Below the pieces are notes generated by a model that made no database searches, was not told the DNA's origin, and worked only from the letters and a program-made list of their open reading frames with translations. A DNA stretch of 64,000 bases from Armatimonadota bacterium. GTDB lineage: Bacteria > Armatimonadota > UBA10988. The DNA lies in contig JACRKZ010000085.1 of assembly GCA_016235455.1 (NCBI GenBank), positions 1 to 64,000 of the forward strand. Reading direction: 5' to 3'. The translations under genes were made by a program, and so were the position numbers. Shown piece by piece: positions 26,776-34,439 of this stretch. Within the stretch, counting starts at the first letter, position 1; each line of letters opens with the position of its first letter.

Positions 26776-27492
26776 TCAGGTGCCGCCCGCTTCGGCGTCC
26801 GCCAGAACCACGCAGTCCGCATGCCACTGCAACAGCGACGCGGGGAACTTGGAGCTGATCGGCCCCTTTACCATGCGTTCCAGCGCCTCACGCTTGTCCG
26901 CGCCGCTGACCAGTACCAGGATGCGCGCCGCGCGCATCAGGTCGGCCAGGCCGAGCGTCATGCCGTGCGTCGGCGGCTGGGCCAGATGCGCCAGCATGGA
27001 GTGCTTCCGCGTCGAAGCGCTGAGTTGGGTGAGGTGCGGCCCGCCGCTGAGCCAACCAGCGGGCTCGTTGAGCCCCAGGTGCCCATTGAGCCCGAGGCCC
27101 AGCAGGCAGAGGTCGGTATCGCCTCGCTCGGCCAGCGCCACAGCCACGCGCGCACACTCGGCCAGCGGGTCTTCGGCGGCGCTGTCAAAGCCCAGCCACT
27201 GCTCGGACCTCAGGCCCAGCGGCGTGGCCAGATGCTCGCGCAGGTCGTTCAAGCAAGTGCCCGGGTCGTCGGGCAGCAGGCCGTACCACTCGTCGAGCTG
27301 GGTGAAGCGCGCCTGCTCGAAGCTGATCAGGCCAGCGGTCGCGCGACGGGTCAGCTCCGCATAGAGCGGCCGCGGGCTACGCCCGGCGGGCAGGCAGAAG
27401 TGCGCGGTCGGCTTGGCGGCCAGCAGTTCCGCCACCATGTCGGCCGCCTGCTGGGCGATGGCGTCAGCGTCGGGCACAATGCGCAGGTCCAT
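26776..27492 (-). CDS. nagB: Glucosamine-6-phosphate deaminase family protein
   Basis: A 238-residue cytoplasmic protein of the NagB/6-phosphogluconolactonase fold, near the usual 240-265. FCLPAGRSPRPLYAEL is the phosphate loop, FTQLDEWYGL carries the catalytic Asp region, and LLGLGLNGHLGLNEPAGW matches the GlcN6P deaminase block (GxGxDGHIAFNEP) with Asp changed to Asn. The HSMLAHLAQPPTHGMTLGLADLM helix supports a deaminase rather than a lactonase. It would convert glucosamine-6-phosphate to fructose-6-phosphate plus ammonia. Its ATG is 2 bp from the stop of the GH4 gene, with GGAG 5 bp before the ATG, so they form one operon, possibly for amino-sugar or beta-glucoside use. Confidence 0.83.
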   Translation of the reverse strand: MDLRIVPDADAIAQQAADMVAELLAAKPTAHFCLPAGRSPRPLYAELTRRATAGLISFEQARFTQLDEWYGLLPDDPGTCLNDLREHLATPLGLRSEQWLGFDSAAEDPLAECARVAVALAERGDTDLCLLGLGLNGHLGLNEPAGWLSGGPHLTQLSASTRKHSMLAHLAQPPTHGMTLGLADLMRAARILVLVSGADKREALERMVKGPISSKFPASLLQWHADCVVLADAEAGGT

Positions 27493-27494
27493 GT

Positions 27495-28781
27495 TCACTC
27501 CAAGGTGGGCAGGTAGGCGGCTTGCAGCGACAGCATGTCGTCCATCAACGCCCGCGAAGCCGCGATGCCAGGCGTACACGGATCCAGCAGCAACGCCTGC
27601 AACAGCGGCAAGCGCCGGCGCGTGGCGTAGGCCTCGGTGACCAGCGCGGTGATCTGGCACTGAAGCGTCAGCGCGGCGGCAAAGGCGTCGGGCAGCGCAC
27701 CGACGGGAACCGGGTGGACGCCGGACCGGTCCACCAGCGCCGGCACCTCCACCGCCGCCCAGACGGGCAGGTTGCCGATCAGCGGGCCGCCGTTGAGCAC
27801 ATTCACCGCCGACAGCCGCGTCGGCTCGGTGCGGCCGAGCGCGGCGATGCACGGCACCGCCAATTCACCGCTGGGCCGCAGCAAGGGCTCGGATGGGCCG
27901 GCACCACGTAGATACAGGTCCACCGGCGACTCGCTCGCCGCCTCGGCGCCCACGGCGCGGCTCTCGACGCCGTACGACCATTTGCGCCCGTGGAACTCGG
28001 CGCCGAAGGCGAAGTACTCGCCGATGTGGTCGTCGGAGGGGAAGGTGACCACCTCGAAGGCGCGGGCGAACTCGCGGAACAGCGGCGGCACGTCCAGCGG
28101 CTCGTCGGACTGTAGCCGCGCCAGCAGCGCCGGGAGGTGCTCCGTGCCGTCGCGCTTGTCCTTGACGCTCAGCGCGCAGTACGCATGGTTCAGCCCGGCC
28201 GAGGTGAGTTCCAGGTGTTCCGGCGGCACGCCGGTCAGCCGGGCGGCCAACTGCTCCAGCGAGAAGACGCCATGGCACAAGCCCAGCGCGCGCACCCCGG
28301 TCAGGTGCGACACGGCATGGAGCACGCGCGCCTCGGGGTTGGTAAAGTTGAGCAGCAGTGCGTCGGGACACAAGGCCTCGATGTCGCGGCAGATGGGGAT
28401 CATCAGGTGCAGGCTACGCAGCGCGTGGAACGCCGCGCCCGGCCCGCCGTTCTCGCCCAGGATGTGGTTCACGCCGTGCGCCTGGGGCACGCGGAAGTCC
28501 TGCTCCCACAGCGGCATGCGCCGCACGGAGACGGCGGTGATGACGTAATCGGAGCCGGGCAGAGCCGCGCGCCGGTCCGTGTGGCCAGTGACCGTCAGCG
28601 GCCGGCCGACCTCGGCGCTGAGCTTGTCGGCCAAGGCGGTCATGCGCCCCAGGGCGTCAGCGGCGGTGTCCACCAGACACAGCTCGACCTGGCCCAGACC
28701 GCGCGCTGACGGAGTGAGCAGATCGGCGATGATGCCGCGCCCGAAGCTGCCGCTGCCCGCGCCGATGACCGTGATCTTCAT
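27495..28781 (-). CDS. GH4 family NAD-dependent glycosidase
   Basis: A 428-residue cytoplasmic GH4 enzyme, near the usual 430-460. The N-terminus MKITVIGAGSGSFGRGIIAD is the NAD-binding Rossmann loop. YVITAVSVRRMPLWEQDF, LLNFTNPEARVLHAV and LGLCHGVFSLEQL contain the family Asn-Pro and Cys-His metal-site residues; ELTSAGLNHAY carries the second His. GH4 enzymes need NAD, Mn2+ and reducing conditions and cleave alpha- or beta-glycosides or 6-phosphoglycosides by oxidation-elimination. The CHGVF motif and the length fit the alpha-galactosidase/glucuronidase-like branch, but the substrate is open. ATG at 28781 has GGAG 7 bp upstream. It is divergent from the CGGC-domain gene. Confidence 0.87.
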   Translation of the reverse strand: MKITVIGAGSGSFGRGIIADLLTPSARGLGQVELCLVDTAADALGRMTALADKLSAEVGRPLTVTGHTDRRAALPGSDYVITAVSVRRMPLWEQDFRVPQAHGVNHILGENGGPGAAFHALRSLHLMIPICRDIEALCPDALLLNFTNPEARVLHAVSHLTGVRALGLCHGVFSLEQLAARLTGVPPEHLELTSAGLNHAYCALSVKDKRDGTEHLPALLARLQSDEPLDVPPLFREFARAFEVVTFPSDDHIGEYFAFGAEFHGRKWSYGVESRAVGAEAASESPVDLYLRGAGPSEPLLRPSGELAVPCIAALGRTEPTRLSAVNVLNGGPLIGNLPVWAAVEVPALVDRSGVHPVPVGALPDAFAAALTLQCQITALVTEAYATRRRLPLLQALLLDPCTPGIAASRALMDDMLSLQAAYLPTLE

Positions 28782-28838
28782 GACGTCGCTCCGCTGGGCC
28801 AACGCGTTGCAGGGCTCCCTGTCAGGAGACACACCGCC

Positions 28839-29258
28839 GTGGACCCAAGCACCAAGGACTATGTCGCCATTGTACAGTGTCACATCGTCAAGCAGCGCTG
28901 CGCCGGCTACTTCTGCGAGCAGGCCCTGCAACAGCGCACCGGCGGGTTCGCCGCGTACCCCGCCGACCGCACCTACCGCCATGTGATGATCGATTGTGGC
29001 GGGTGCTGCGGGCGCGGCCTGCAACGCAAGCTGGCCAATCTGGTCCATCAACTCGAGAAGCAGGAAGGCATCACCCGCGACCGCGTGGCCGTCCAGCTCT
29101 CGTCGTGCATCACCAAGGACAGCCACCATGGCCCGCCTTGCCCGCACCTGGACTACCTCAAGACGCTCATCGCGCGGATGAACCTGGAGGTCGGCGAGGA
29201 TACGCGCATCTCGCGCCTGACCGAGAGCCGGCGCGAGTCGGGCGAGTACCAGGCGTAG
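28839..29258 (+). CDS. CGGC-domain putative metal-binding protein
   Basis: A 139-residue cytoplasmic Cys-rich protein. CHIVKQRCAGYFCEQAL, MIDCGGCCGRGLQRKL and LSSCITKDSHHGPPCPHLDYLK give seven or more conserved-looking cysteines and HH/H residues; the block CGGCCGR names the CGGC domain, thought to bind metal or Fe-S. Function unknown. GTG at 28839 is the start used, with AGGAG 10 bp upstream. It reads away from the GH4 gene, with 57 bp between, so control may be shared. It sits 70 bp before the lyase-fold gene. Confidence 0.8.
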   Translation: MDPSTKDYVAIVQCHIVKQRCAGYFCEQALQQRTGGFAAYPADRTYRHVMIDCGGCCGRGLQRKLANLVHQLEKQEGITRDRVAVQLSSCITKDSHHGPPCPHLDYLKTLIARMNLEVGEDTRISRLTESRRESGEYQA

Positions 29259-29328
29259 ACCGGCGTTCGGCGGCGTGGCCAGTGGTCGGCCGGCCGGCTA
29301 GAATGGCGTGATAGCGGAGGTCCACCCG

Positions 29329-30132
29329 ATGCGCACGTTGTTCTACTGCCTGCTGCTGGCCACGCCCTTGTGGTCGGCCGAGCCGTACTTCGCCGAGAGC
29401 TTCGACGACACGAAGCTGAATGACCGTGGCTGGTACGACGGCGAACGGTACGTGTTGGGCAAGGAGCCCTTCGCCGGTGCCGGGTGCATCGAGTTCCACT
29501 GGCGCGCCGGCGACACCAAACCCGAGTACAGCCAGGGCGCCCGCCACGCCATCCCGCCCACGGACACGGTCTATGTGCGCTACTACCAGCGCCTGTCGCC
29601 CGGCTGGGGCTGGACCGGCGTGAACTACCACCCGCACCTGATGCTGCTGATGACCACCGAGAACGGCGCCTGGGACGGGCCAGCCGCCACCCACCTGACC
29701 ACCTACATTGAGCCTGTAAACGGACTGCTGCGTCTGGCGGCGCAGGACATCCAGAATCAGGATGCGCCGCACGGCCTGACCCAAGGAGAGCTCCGTGGCG
29801 GTTACAACGGAACGCTGTACGACAGCCAGGAGAAGGTCTTTGCCGACGCCAAGTGGCATCTGGTGGAGGCCATGTTCCGTCTGAACACGGTGGACGCGGC
29901 GGCTGGCACCTGGCAGCGTAACGGCGAACTGCGGGCCTGGCTGGACGGCAAGCTGCTCGTCGAACGCACCGACGCGGTCTTCCGCTCGGCGGACTTCCCC
30001 AACATGCGCTTCAACCAGTTCCTGATGCTGCCCTACTTCGGCGAGGGTCTGCTGCCTCACGCGCAGACGCTGTGGATCGACGAACTGGCCGTGGGCCCGG
30101 AACGACTGGGCCCGGCCAGGCACCCGAACTGA
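29329..30132 (+). CDS. Secreted concanavalin-fold protein, polysaccharide lyase-like
   Basis: A 267-residue exported protein. Signal peptide MRTLFYCLLLATPLWSAEP. ATG at 29329 follows GGAGG by 8 bp. YFAESFDDTKLNDRGWYDG opens a jelly-roll fold. VYVRYYQRLSPGWGWTGVNYHPHLM and KWHLVEAMFRLNT, with WLDGKLLVERTDAVFRSAD and FNQFLMLPYFG, match polysaccharide-lyase/glucanase-like concanavalin proteins of Planctomycetes type. The catalytic residues cannot be identified by eye, so it may only bind glycans. A TAGAAT box at 29299-29304 is a possible -10 without a clear -35. Confidence 0.75.
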   Translation: MRTLFYCLLLATPLWSAEPYFAESFDDTKLNDRGWYDGERYVLGKEPFAGAGCIEFHWRAGDTKPEYSQGARHAIPPTDTVYVRYYQRLSPGWGWTGVNYHPHLMLLMTTENGAWDGPAATHLTTYIEPVNGLLRLAAQDIQNQDAPHGLTQGELRGGYNGTLYDSQEKVFADAKWHLVEAMFRLNTVDAAAGTWQRNGELRAWLDGKLLVERTDAVFRSADFPNMRFNQFLMLPYFGEGLLPHAQTLWIDELAVGPERLGPARHPN

Positions 30133-30148
30133 GCTGGCCGCGGCCCGG

Positions 30149-31972
30149 TCAGGCGCCGGCGGTGACGAAACTGTGGTGCAGTCGGGCATAGAGCCCGCCG
30201 GCAGACACCAGGTCGTCGTGACTGCCCGATTCCACCACGCGGCCACCATCGAGCACCAGGATCACGTCCGCGTGGCGCACGGTGCTCAGCCGGTGGGCGA
30301 TGAGGAACGAGGTGCGCCCCTCCATCACCCGCAGCATGGCCTCCTGGATGTGCGCCTCGGTGCGGGTGTCCACGCTGCTGGTGGCCTCGTCGAGGATGAG
30401 GATGGCCGGATCGGCGAGGATGGCTCGCGCGATGGCCACGAGCTGGCGCTGGCCGCGGCTCAGGCCCGAGCCAGACTCCGTCAACACCGTGTCGTAGCCC
30501 TCGGGCAGATGGCGAATGAAGGCGTCGGCGTTGGCCACGCGCGCCGCTTCCACCACCTCGTCGTCGGTCGCCTCCAGGCGGCCGTAGCGGATATTCTCGC
30601 GCACCGTGTCGCCAAACAGGAACGGGTCCTGGGGCACGATGGCCAGGGCATGGCGCAAGTCCGCGCGACGCACGCCGCGCAGGTCGTGGCCGTCGATGCG
30701 GATGGCGCCGTTGGCCACGTCGTAGAACCGCGTGAGCAGGTTGATGATGGTGGTCTTGCCGGCGCCCGTCGGCCCGACCAGGCCGATGGTCTGGCCGGCA
30801 TGGGCGTGGAAGCTCACCTCGCGCAGCACCAGCGTCTCCGGCTCATAGGCGAAGTCGACGTTGTCGAACGTCACCTCGCCGCGCACGGCCGGCAGCGGCA
30901 CGGCATCGGGCTCGTCGGGCGGCTCGGGCGCCTCGTCCATGGTGGCGAAGACCCGCTCCGCGCCGGCGAGAGCGCCCTGCACCATGCCGTAGACCTGCGC
31001 GATCTGCATAAGGGGCCGCATGAACTGGCCGGAGTACTCCAGGAACGCCGCCACCAGGCCAATGGTGGCCAGGCCACGGCCCACCATCCAGCAGCCGGCC
31101 CCGACCATGATGGCGTAGCTCAGGTTGCGCGTCAGGTTCATGCACGGGCCCATGCTGCCGCCGATGATGCCCGCGCGAATGGCCGCCTTCTTGAGCCGCT
31201 CGTTGGCCTCGTCGAAGTCGGCCAGGATGCGCTCCTCGCGTCGGAAGGCCTTGACCACGCGCTGGCCGGTCAGAGTCTCCTCGATCAGGCCGTTGAGCGC
31301 CCCAAGATCCTTCTGCCGCGCCCTGAAGGCCACACGCGTCATCTTGCCGAGCAGGCCCGTAACGGCGTAGATCAGCGGCACCATGGTCATGGTCACCAGC
31401 GCCAGGCGCCAGTGCAGCCAGAAGATCATGACCAGCGTGGCAGTCAGCCCCAGCAGGCTGCCCACGAGTTGCACCACGCCCTGGCTCAGCGCGTTGTTCA
31501 CCGTGTCGACGTCGTTGGTCAGCCGGCTCATCACGTCGCCGTGAGCGTGGGTGTCGAAGAACGAGACCGACAGGCGCTGCAGCCGCTCAAACAGGTGCCG
31601 CCGCAGATCACGCACGGCGCGCTGCGACACCGTAACCATCAACACGCTCTGCAGGTACATGCCGACGGGGTTGATGATGTGGATCATCGCCAGCAGCCCG
31701 ACGATGTGGGCCAGATCACCAATGTGCCGCTGGCGCAGGCAGTGGTCGATGGCGCGGCCCAGCAGGTACGGCGCTAGCACGCCCAGCAGCGTGGTGATGA
31801 CCACCAGGCCCGAGACGATGATCAACTCGCGCGCACTGGAGCGCAGGTACGGCCACAGGCGGCGCACCGTGCCGCGGCGATCCTTGGCCTGCTGGAAGGT
31901 GACGCCGTGCATCGGCCCGCCGGGCCCGAAGCCGAACGGTCGCTGGGCCGGGGTCGTGCGCTGCTCACGCAT
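30149..31972 (-). CDS. ABC exporter half-transporter, MsbA/MdlB type
   Basis: A 607-residue inner-membrane half-exporter with six transmembrane helices (about 60-330) and a C-terminal ATPase. Walker A is GPTGAGKTT, the signature is LSRGQRQL (Arg replaces the middle Gly), Walker B is ILILDEATSSVD with the catalytic Glu, and the switch His is in LIAHRLSTV. ATG at 31972 overlaps the stop of the partner gene by 8 bp and has GGGAG 7 bp upstream; the longer start at 32008 would overlap by 44 bp. It forms a heterodimer with the product of 31965-33767. The substrate could be a lipid, peptide or drug. Confidence 0.9.
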   Translation of the reverse strand: MREQRTTPAQRPFGFGPGGPMHGVTFQQAKDRRGTVRRLWPYLRSSARELIIVSGLVVITTLLGVLAPYLLGRAIDHCLRQRHIGDLAHIVGLLAMIHIINPVGMYLQSVLMVTVSQRAVRDLRRHLFERLQRLSVSFFDTHAHGDVMSRLTNDVDTVNNALSQGVVQLVGSLLGLTATLVMIFWLHWRLALVTMTMVPLIYAVTGLLGKMTRVAFRARQKDLGALNGLIEETLTGQRVVKAFRREERILADFDEANERLKKAAIRAGIIGGSMGPCMNLTRNLSYAIMVGAGCWMVGRGLATIGLVAAFLEYSGQFMRPLMQIAQVYGMVQGALAGAERVFATMDEAPEPPDEPDAVPLPAVRGEVTFDNVDFAYEPETLVLREVSFHAHAGQTIGLVGPTGAGKTTIINLLTRFYDVANGAIRIDGHDLRGVRRADLRHALAIVPQDPFLFGDTVRENIRYGRLEATDDEVVEAARVANADAFIRHLPEGYDTVLTESGSGLSRGQRQLVAIARAILADPAILILDEATSSVDTRTEAHIQEAMLRVMEGRTSFLIAHRLSTVRHADVILVLDGGRVVESGSHDDLVSAGGLYARLHHSFVTAGA

Positions 31973-33767
31973 CGGCGTCTCCCGGCGCATTGGTCTGCGA
32001 CCAGACAATGTCGCGGTACGTGGGGCACGACTCCATCAGCTGGTCGTGCGGACCCAAGCCGACCACGACGCCGTCCTCCAGCACGGCCACCCGGTCGGCC
32101 GAGCGGATGGCGCCCAGCCGTTGGGCGATGACCAAGCGCGTGCACCGATGGTCCCACTCGGCCAGCGCGGCCAGCAGGCGCGCCTCGGTGCCGGCGTCGA
32201 GCGCGCTGGTGCAGTCGTCCAGCACCAGCACCTCCGGTCGGCACAGGACCGCCCGCGCGATGGCCAGTCGCTGCCGCTGCCCGCCGGACAGGTTGGTGCC
32301 CTGGGCCTCCAGCAGCGTCGCGTAGCCCTCGGGCATGGCGCTGACGAAATCGTGCGCCTGCGCCAAGCGGGCCGCGGCCTCGACCTCGTCGTCGCTGGCC
32401 TCGGGCCGGCCGAAGCGGATGTTGTCGGCCACGCTGATGCTGAATAGACTGGGCACCTGCGGCACAATGGCCACGCGCCCGCGCAGCTCCGACTGGCTCA
32501 CCTCACGCACGTCATCGCCACCCACGCACACCGCGCCGCCCAGCACGTCGTAGAAGCGCGGCACCAGGTTGGCCAGCGTCGACTTGCCCGAGCCCGTGGC
32601 GCCCACAATGGCCAGCACCTCGCCCGGCGCGACGTCGATGTCGATGCCGCGCAGCACTGGCTCCGCCTGCGCACCGCGGTACCCGAAATCCACCGCCGCC
32701 CAGCTCACGGCGGTGTCAGGGACCGATCTGAAAACGGTGTCAGGGACCGTTTTCGCTCTGCGAAAACGGTCCCTGACACCGTTTTCAGTGCTGACGTCTT
32801 CCACATCGTTGATGCTGGGGATGGTGCTGAGCACCTGTTCGATGCGTTCGGCGGAGGCGTCGGCCTGGACGAGGCGCACAACGAACATGCCGACCATCAT
32901 CAGCGAGAAGAGCATCTGCACCAGGTAGTTGGTGAATGCCAGGAGTTGGCCGAGTTTGGCCTCGCCCGCATAGACCTGCCAGCCGCCGAGCCACAGCGCC
33001 GCGACCAAGCCCATGTTCAGCGTGAACACCATGATCGGCAGCGTGGTGGCCGTGACGCGGCCGGCGGCGACGCCGCGGACCATGAGGTCGTCGTTGGCCA
33101 CGCCGAAGCGCTGCTCCTCATGGTCCTCGCGCACATAGGCGCGCACCAGCCGCGCGCCGGCCAGGTTCTCGCGCAGCACGACGTTAACGCGGTCCAGCCG
33201 GTCCTGGACCGCCAGGAACAGATCGTGGCCGCGACGGCTGATGTACATGAACGTCCACAGGAACAGCGGCGACATGACGACGATGAGCCAGCACAGCCGC
33301 GGGTAGGTGATGAGCGCCATGATCAGGCTGCCGACCATGGTCATCGGCGCGCGCACGAGGATGCGCATGACCATCATGGCCGCCTCTTGCACCTGCTCAA
33401 CGTCGTTGGTCAGCCGCGTCACCAGCCGGCCGGTCTCGAGGCGGTCGAGGTCGGCAAAGGAGAGGCTCTGCACCCGTCGCATGAGCGCGGAGCGCAGGTC
33501 GGCGCCGAAGTTGAGCCCGGCGAAGTTGGCGTAGATGCCACAACCCACGCCGAACACCAGGCCCAGCAGCGCGGCCAGCACCATGATCCCAGCGAGGCGC
33601 AGCGTCATGCCCATATCGGCCGCGGGCAAGGCGCGGTCCACGATGGTCTGCATCAGCCGCGGCTGAGTCAGGTCCATCGCCACTTCCAGCACCATCAGCG
33701 CGGGCGCGAGCAAGGCCCACTTCCGATAGGGCCGCATGTATCGCAAAAGGCCACGAAATGCACGCAC
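31965..33767 (-). CDS. ABC exporter half-transporter with an in-frame palindromic insert
   Basis: A 600-residue inner-membrane half-exporter (MdlA/YheI type). Membrane domain about 15-310; ATPase with Walker A GATGSGKST, signature LSGGQRQR and Walker B VLVLDDCTSALD. The residue after the Walker B Asp is Asp, not Glu, so this is the degenerate catalytic site typical of heterodimeric exporters, whereas the partner has Glu. Between the two domains, residues about 327-352 are encoded by a palindromic DNA repeat, giving TENGVRDRFRRAKTVPDTVF and a second VPDTA. GTG at 33767 follows AGGA, which lies inside a perfect palindrome. Coupled to the partner gene by the overlap ATGCGTGA. Confidence 0.9.
   Translation of the reverse strand: MRAFRGLLRYMRPYRKWALLAPALMVLEVAMDLTQPRLMQTIVDRALPAADMGMTLRLAGIMVLAALLGLVFGVGCGIYANFAGLNFGADLRSALMRRVQSLSFADLDRLETGRLVTRLTNDVEQVQEAAMMVMRILVRAPMTMVGSLIMALITYPRLCWLIVVMSPLFLWTFMYISRRGHDLFLAVQDRLDRVNVVLRENLAGARLVRAYVREDHEEQRFGVANDDLMVRGVAAGRVTATTLPIMVFTLNMGLVAALWLGGWQVYAGEAKLGQLLAFTNYLVQMLFSLMMVGMFVVRLVQADASAERIEQVLSTIPSINDVEDVSTENGVRDRFRRAKTVPDTVFRSVPDTAVSWAAVDFGYRGAQAEPVLRGIDIDVAPGEVLAIVGATGSGKSTLANLVPRFYDVLGGAVCVGGDDVREVSQSELRGRVAIVPQVPSLFSISVADNIRFGRPEASDDEVEAAARLAQAHDFVSAMPEGYATLLEAQGTNLSGGQRQRLAIARAVLCRPEVLVLDDCTSALDAGTEARLLAALAEWDHRCTRLVIAQRLGAIRSADRVAVLEDGVVVGLGPHDQLMESCPTYRDIVWSQTNAPGDADA
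32711..32788. repeat. Palindromic repeat inserted in frame in the exporter gene
   Basis: Perfect 29-bp inverted arms at 32728-32756 and 32760-32788 with a 3-nt loop TCT. The core is ACGGTGTCAGGGACCGTTTT. A partial direct copy, CGGTGTCAGGGACCG, precedes it at 32711-32725. The whole block stays in frame with the exporter gene. A second copy of the same family lies at 49715-49772. Confidence 0.85.
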
Positions 33768-33773
33768 GACCGG

Positions 33774-33794
33774 GTATCCTGGGCTCTAGGATAC
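33774..33794 (-). promoter_or_regulatory. Palindrome that includes the ribosome-binding site of the exporter gene
   Basis: GTATCCT-N7-AGGATAC, a perfect 7-bp inverted repeat ending 7 bp before the GTG start. On the minus strand its 3' arm contains the AGGA ribosome-binding site, so the RNA hairpin would hide it. It could equally be a DNA operator. Confidence 0.45.
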
Positions 33795-33831
33795 GCCTAA
33801 GTGGCGGTTGGGGCCAGAAACATGGGGGCCA

Positions 33832-34413
33832 CTACACCAGGTCGCACGCATCCGCGGGCATCCAGTGCGCGTCCATGCCGTCCCACTTCACGTTGCAGCC
33901 GATGGGGTTGGTCAGCGGCGTGGTGACGCTCGCGCCGGCGACGATCTCGGCCAGGGCGTTGTCCAGGTCGTTGACCGTCATCTTGGTCACATCGCGCGGG
34001 CTGTCCACGCCGCGGCCGGTGTAGACCAGGCGGCGCTCGGCATCGAACACGAAGAAGTGCGGCGTGCGCAGCGCGCCGTAGGCGCGGGCCACGTCCTGGC
34101 TCTCGTCCCGCAGATAGACCCACGGGAAGCGGTGCTCGGCCATGCGCTCCACCATGTGGTCGAACGAGTCCTCGGCGTAGGTCTGCTTGCTGTTGGCGTT
34201 GATGCCCACGAAGCGCACTCCGTGTCCCGCGTACTTGTCGGCGGTGGCGCGCGTCACCTCGTCCGAACCGACGACGTACGGGCAGTGGTTGCAGGTGAAG
34301 AAGACCACCAGCGTGTTGGCCTCGGCAAAGTCGGCCAGGCTCCAGGTCCGGCCATCGGTGCCCGGCAGAGCAAAGTCGGGCGCCTCGGCCCCCAGGGGTA
34401 GCGTGAATGGCAT
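33832..34413 (-). CDS. Thioredoxin-like (redoxin) protein
   Basis: A 193-residue AhpC/TSA-type thioredoxin-fold protein. [19 protein letters not shown] opens the fold. The active-site motif is CNHC in [14 protein letters not shown], two cysteines of a redox pair. [20 protein letters not shown] and [21 protein letters not shown] complete the fold with the cis-Pro loop. Proteins of this CNHCPYV group are common in Planctomycetes and cyanobacteria; their partner is unknown. ATG at 34413 has GGAGG 6 bp upstream. No signal peptide is seen. It lies 26 bp after the large PQQ/LamG gene and is probably cotranscribed with it. Confidence 0.86.
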   Translation of the reverse strand: MPFTLPLGAEAPDFALPGTDGRTWSLADFAEANTLVVFFTCNHCPYVVGSDEVTRATADKYAGHGVRFVGINANSKQTYAEDSFDHMVERMAEHRFPWVYLRDESQDVARAYGALRTPHFFVFDAERRLVYTGRGVDSPRDVTKMTVNDLDNALAEIVAGASVTTPLTNPIGCNVKWDGMDAHWMPADACDLV

Positions 34414-34439
34414 AGCGTGCCTCCAGTACTCAGTATGCG

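Noticed and set aside
32711..32788. Palindrome as a plain terminator or recombination site
   Set aside because: It lies inside an intact coding frame of the exporter, so a terminator role is unlikely; the repeat explanation fits better.
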